Shown here: positions 4,036 to 6,053 of the stretch, one piece after another
How positions within the stretch are numbered: position 1 is the first letter of the stretch
Layout: every line of letters begins with the position of its first letter
DNA from: JAYZDB01 sp036338025
Lineage (GTDB): Bacteria; Planctomycetota; UBA1135; UBA2386
Assembly (NCBI GenBank): GCA_036338025.1
Contig: JAYZDB010000092.1
Span: 1 to 6,053 of the forward strand
Reading direction: 5' to 3'
Length of the DNA stretch: 6,053 nucleotides
Program-made: the position numbers and the translations under genes
Notes under the pieces: model-generated
What the model was told of the DNA's origin: nothing
The model's database searches: none
The model's input: only the letters and a program-made list of their open reading frames with translations

Positions 4036-6053
4036 CTAGTTGATCTCGATCGCGTGATCGATCGCGTTCGACTGCAGGATCGTTCCGCCCTGCACGCCGA
4101 GCACCTGCGAAGTGATGTGCAGGCCTGCCAAGGCCGGGTTGTTCGGCACACCACCGGGGATGATAACCGAACCACCGGCAGCCGGAACAGCTACCTGGAC
4201 GTCGAACGCTGGATACCAGCGGCAACCTGCCAGGCTCCCGAACACGAAGCCCATGTCGAAGCTCGCTGTCGGGATGACACCGACGACGAACAAGCAGCTC
4301 GCAGACGCTGGAGTCGCCGCGGCGATCGTGTGCGCGTAGTCGCTGTTGCCGACCGTCGGTGGGCCACCGAGAGCTCCCGTCGCGAGACCACACTGCGTGC
4401 CGAGAGGACCGTAGCCAGCCGTAGAAGACTGGGACCAGGCCTTGATCTCAGCAGGCGTTGCGCAACGGTTCTCCAGACGGAACTCGTCGAGGTGATACCT
4501 CGAACCATTGGTGTTCGACGTGTGCTTACCAATATTGAAGGATCCGGCTGCAGCTGTCGCGATCGCATTCGGGATCGCCTGCGCGGCCCCTGTTGCAACA
4601 CCGTTGATGTACCACTGAGCCGTCAGGCCCACAGCGTCAACTGCCACAGCCACGTGGACACCACCCTTTGCCTTCGCGGCAGCCTGGATGTCCCCGGTGT
4701 ACTTGATGTCGGTAGCGCCGTTCCCGCGGAACCACAGGCCAGTACCCGCCGCACCGCCGGTGAAGCATCGGAAGCTCCCGATGCCGCCCCAGAGGTAGGA
4801 GAAGGTCGCCGTGGAGTTCGGGTTGGCATCTCCCATCCACCAGGCGATGGTCACACCACCATGAATCGGGCCAGCAAAGCCCGTGTCACAGTAGTTGTAT
4901 TCAGCCGCACTGGAGTTGTTGCTGCCAGCCAACATCGAAGAGCCGTAGCGACCAGGAGACTGCCACGCACTGGCGAGACCACCCGTAACCAGAGCGCCTG
5001 GTACTGGGTTCCCGTAGTTGACGGCGACATCTTCTCGTCCGCGATCGAAGTGGAAGTAGAGGCTGTTCGGGCCGGCACACCACATAGCGATCTCGTCGGT
5101 AGTCGCGACGCGGTTCACCATGCGGAACTCGTCGAGGTCGTAGCGCGAAGAGCTCGAATCCGAAGTGTGCTTGCCGACGCGGAAACCATTGGCGACCGCT
5201 GCGACATTCGCACCGGTGGTAGTCGTGATCGCCGCGCCATGCGCCGCACCGTCGATGTACCACTGTGCGACGTTCGCCGTGCCGTCGATGGTGAGGGTCA
5301 CGCATACGCCGTTGGCGCCCTGCGCGCGGGTCTGCAGGTCAGCGCCCACGGTCGGGAGCTTCAGATCTGCTCCACCCCAGGCACGCAACCAGAATTCCTT
5401 GCCAGCAACGCCGTTGGTGAATCCACGGAAGCTACCCAGGCCACCCAGGAGGTAGGACAGGCCGGTGCCGACTGGCGCACGCTCCTTCATCCACCAGTGG
5501 ATCGACAAGTCACCCGTGATCGGGCCCTTGAACTCGGACTCAACCCAAGCAGTGCTCGTGCTAGGCTGACCCTTCAACATCGATGGGCCGTACCTGGCCG
5601 GATGCGCCCACGGGTCGGTGCCGGTCATGGCGGTGTCGGTACCGGTCGCCTGGTTGACGGCCGTCGCGCCTCTGCCGGTGTTGAAGTCGTAGTAGACCAG
5701 TTCGCAGGCAGCGCTAGAGGCGCAGCCTCCGACCCAGTCGCCGACGATTGACTTGACGTTGTTCAGACTGCGGGCGTTGTCTTCCGTCGCGGTACCCATG
5801 GTCTGGCCTGAGTAAACTACTGAAGGACCCGACCAGCGGCTCACCCGCGTACCTGGCGCGTAGGCCATGAGAGAACGGTAGACCGGGCTCCCCGATGTAC
5901 GGTAACCATAGGAGTAGGAGTACAGCGCACTGCTGCCAGCGTTGGCGCGATCGTGTTTACAACCCATGTTGTGGCCCATCTCGTGGGTACACGAGTTGTA
6001 AGAGATACAGTTGCGGTGAGCGACCGAGAACGCATTGCTAGCGAATGCTGCCG
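4036..6053 (-). CDS. Secreted metzincin-type zinc metallopeptidase with two LamG-like domains (N-terminus outside window)
   Basis: The frame is open to the right edge and ends at TAG 4038-4036, giving 671 visible residues counted from codon 6051-6049. HEMGHNMGCKHD (23-34) is a metzincin zinc site (HExxHxxGxxH with the following Asp typical of M12B-like enzymes). SLMAYAP (60-66) is the Met-turn, followed by a WSGP...N-x-A-R-x-L-N-N segment usual at the end of these domains. Catalytic Glu24 and zinc ligands His23, His27 and His33 are all present, so the enzyme looks active. Two LamG-like jelly-roll domains follow (about 117-327 and 330-539), each ending in a GKHTS...LDEFR...NR...EI..W signature; such domains usually bind glycans or protein. 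Residues 540-671 form a C-terminal domain with two Cys, an NNPALAGL motif and a short beta-strand end, resembling a domain common in planctomycete exported proteins. The signal peptide and propeptide must lie outside the window. Paired hairpins follow the stop. Confidence 0.9.
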   Translation of the reverse strand, partial: AAFASNAFSVAHRNCISYNSCTHEMGHNMGCKHDRANAGSSALYSYSYGYRTSGSPVYRSLMAYAPGTRVSRWSGPSVVYSGQTMGTATEDNARSLNNVKSIVGDWVGGCASSAACELVYYDFNTGRGATAVNQATGTDTAMTGTDPWAHPARYGPSMLKGQPSTSTAWVESEFKGPITGDLSIHWWMKERAPVGTGLSYLLGGLGSFRGFTNGVAGKEFWLRAWGGADLKLPTVGADLQTRAQGANGVCVTLTIDGTANVAQWYIDGAAHGAAITTTTGANVAAVANGFRVGKHTSDSSSSRYDLDEFRMVNRVATTDEIAMWCAGPNSLYFHFDRGREDVAVNYGNPVPGALVTGGLASAWQSPGRYGSSMLAGSNNSSAAEYNYCDTGFAGPIHGGVTIAWWMGDANPNSTATFSYLWGGIGSFRCFTGGAAGTGLWFRGNGATDIKYTGDIQAAAKAKGGVHVAVAVDAVGLTAQWYINGVATGAAQAIPNAIATAAAGSFNIGKHTSNTNGSRYHLDEFRLENRCATPAEIKAWSQSSTAGYGPLGTQCGLATGALGGPPTVGNSDYAHTIAAATPASASCLFVVGVIPTASFDMGFVFGSLAGCRWYPAFDVQVAVPAAGGSVIIPGGVPNNPALAGLHITSQVLGVQGGTILQSNAIDHAIEIN
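4039..4434 (-). other. C-terminal domain typical of planctomycete exported proteins
   Basis: This encodes the last 132 residues of the peptidase gene. Visible marks are G-P-L-G-T-Q-C, PPTVGNSDY, a second Cys in LAGCRWYP, then VIIPGGVPNNPALAGL, SQVLG, and SNAIDHAIEIN at the very end. I recall the same order (G.GC, GTP...GN, GC, P.P.NPALAGL, Q, SNA....I) at the ends of many unrelated exported proteins of marine planctomycetes. It may be a sorting or surface-anchoring domain, but that function is inferred from its position and recurrence, not known. Confidence 0.5.
4435..5703 (-). repeat. Tandem duplication of a LamG-like module inside the peptidase gene
   Basis: Copy 1 is 5703-5071 and copy 2 is 5064-4435, about 210 residues each. 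They share RYGxSML near the start, FxGPIxG and WWM, SYLxGGxGSFRxFTxG, AQWYIxGxAxGAA, and GKHTSxxxxSRYxLDEFRxxNRxATxxEIxxW in the same order and spacing. The copies are clearly homologous but diverged, so the duplication is not recent. Confidence 0.8.
5950..5985 (-). other. Zinc-binding active site of the metallopeptidase
   Basis: These 36 bases encode HEMGHNMGCKHD, with three zinc-ligand histidines and the catalytic glutamate. The upstream visible sequence AHRNCISYNSCT has the Cys-rich lead-in often seen before this helix. Confidence 0.85.

Noticed and set aside
4054..5751. 565-codon open frame on the plus strand
   Set aside because: It is antisense to the peptidase/LamG gene, whose domains and motifs are clear. 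The translation is Arg/Val/Asp-rich without any domain, as expected from the complement of a GC-rich gene.
1..6053. CRISPR arrays, insertion sequences, phage or defence genes
   Set aside because: No regularly spaced repeats, transposase motifs, integrase motifs or known defence domains were seen on either strand.

Overview
The window looks like a chromosomal stretch from a planctomycete (Planctomycetota). This rests on recognising protein families, not on a search. The first gene is a CE4-like deacetylase of a type I know from planctomycetes (HPYWVG start, 'FRMPCCDS' and 'FHPHGW' motifs). The last gene pairs LamG-like modules with a C-terminal domain that I recall as recurrent in secreted proteins of the marine Saltatorellus/Engelhardtia-type planctomycetes. 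Base composition is moderately GC-rich. Everything I can support as a gene lies on the minus strand.

Reading in the direction of transcription, from high to low coordinates: (1) 6053-4036 is the 3' part of a secreted zinc metallopeptidase. It has a metzincin HExxHxxGxxHD site, then two tandem LamG-like jelly-roll domains, then a lineage-type C-terminal domain. Its N-terminus is outside the window. (2) 4020-3958 holds two consecutive GC-rich hairpins that probably end this transcript. (3) 3823-2042 is an uncharacterised multi-pass membrane protein with a C-terminal TPR region and four His-containing motifs in or next to membrane helices. A T-tract terminator candidate follows at 1992-1947. (4) 2041-1215 is about 0.8 kb without a convincing gene. 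It contains several long inverted repeats, a hairpin whose loop is complementary to upstream sequence, and direct repeats in front of a -10-like element. This is the best place for an undescribed structured RNA or regulatory region. (5) 1214-1138 is a complete tRNA with anticodon CAT and an encoded CCA, with a plausible promoter just upstream. (6) 986-1 is a secreted CE4-like polysaccharide deacetylase homologue with signal peptide, running off the left edge.

The genes do not form an obvious pathway. Two are exported proteins that probably act on extracellular protein or glycan, one is a membrane protein of unknown role, and one is a translation gene. Gaps and terminator-like hairpins suggest separate transcription units, not one operon. 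I saw no CRISPR array, insertion sequence, phage gene or recognisable defence system.
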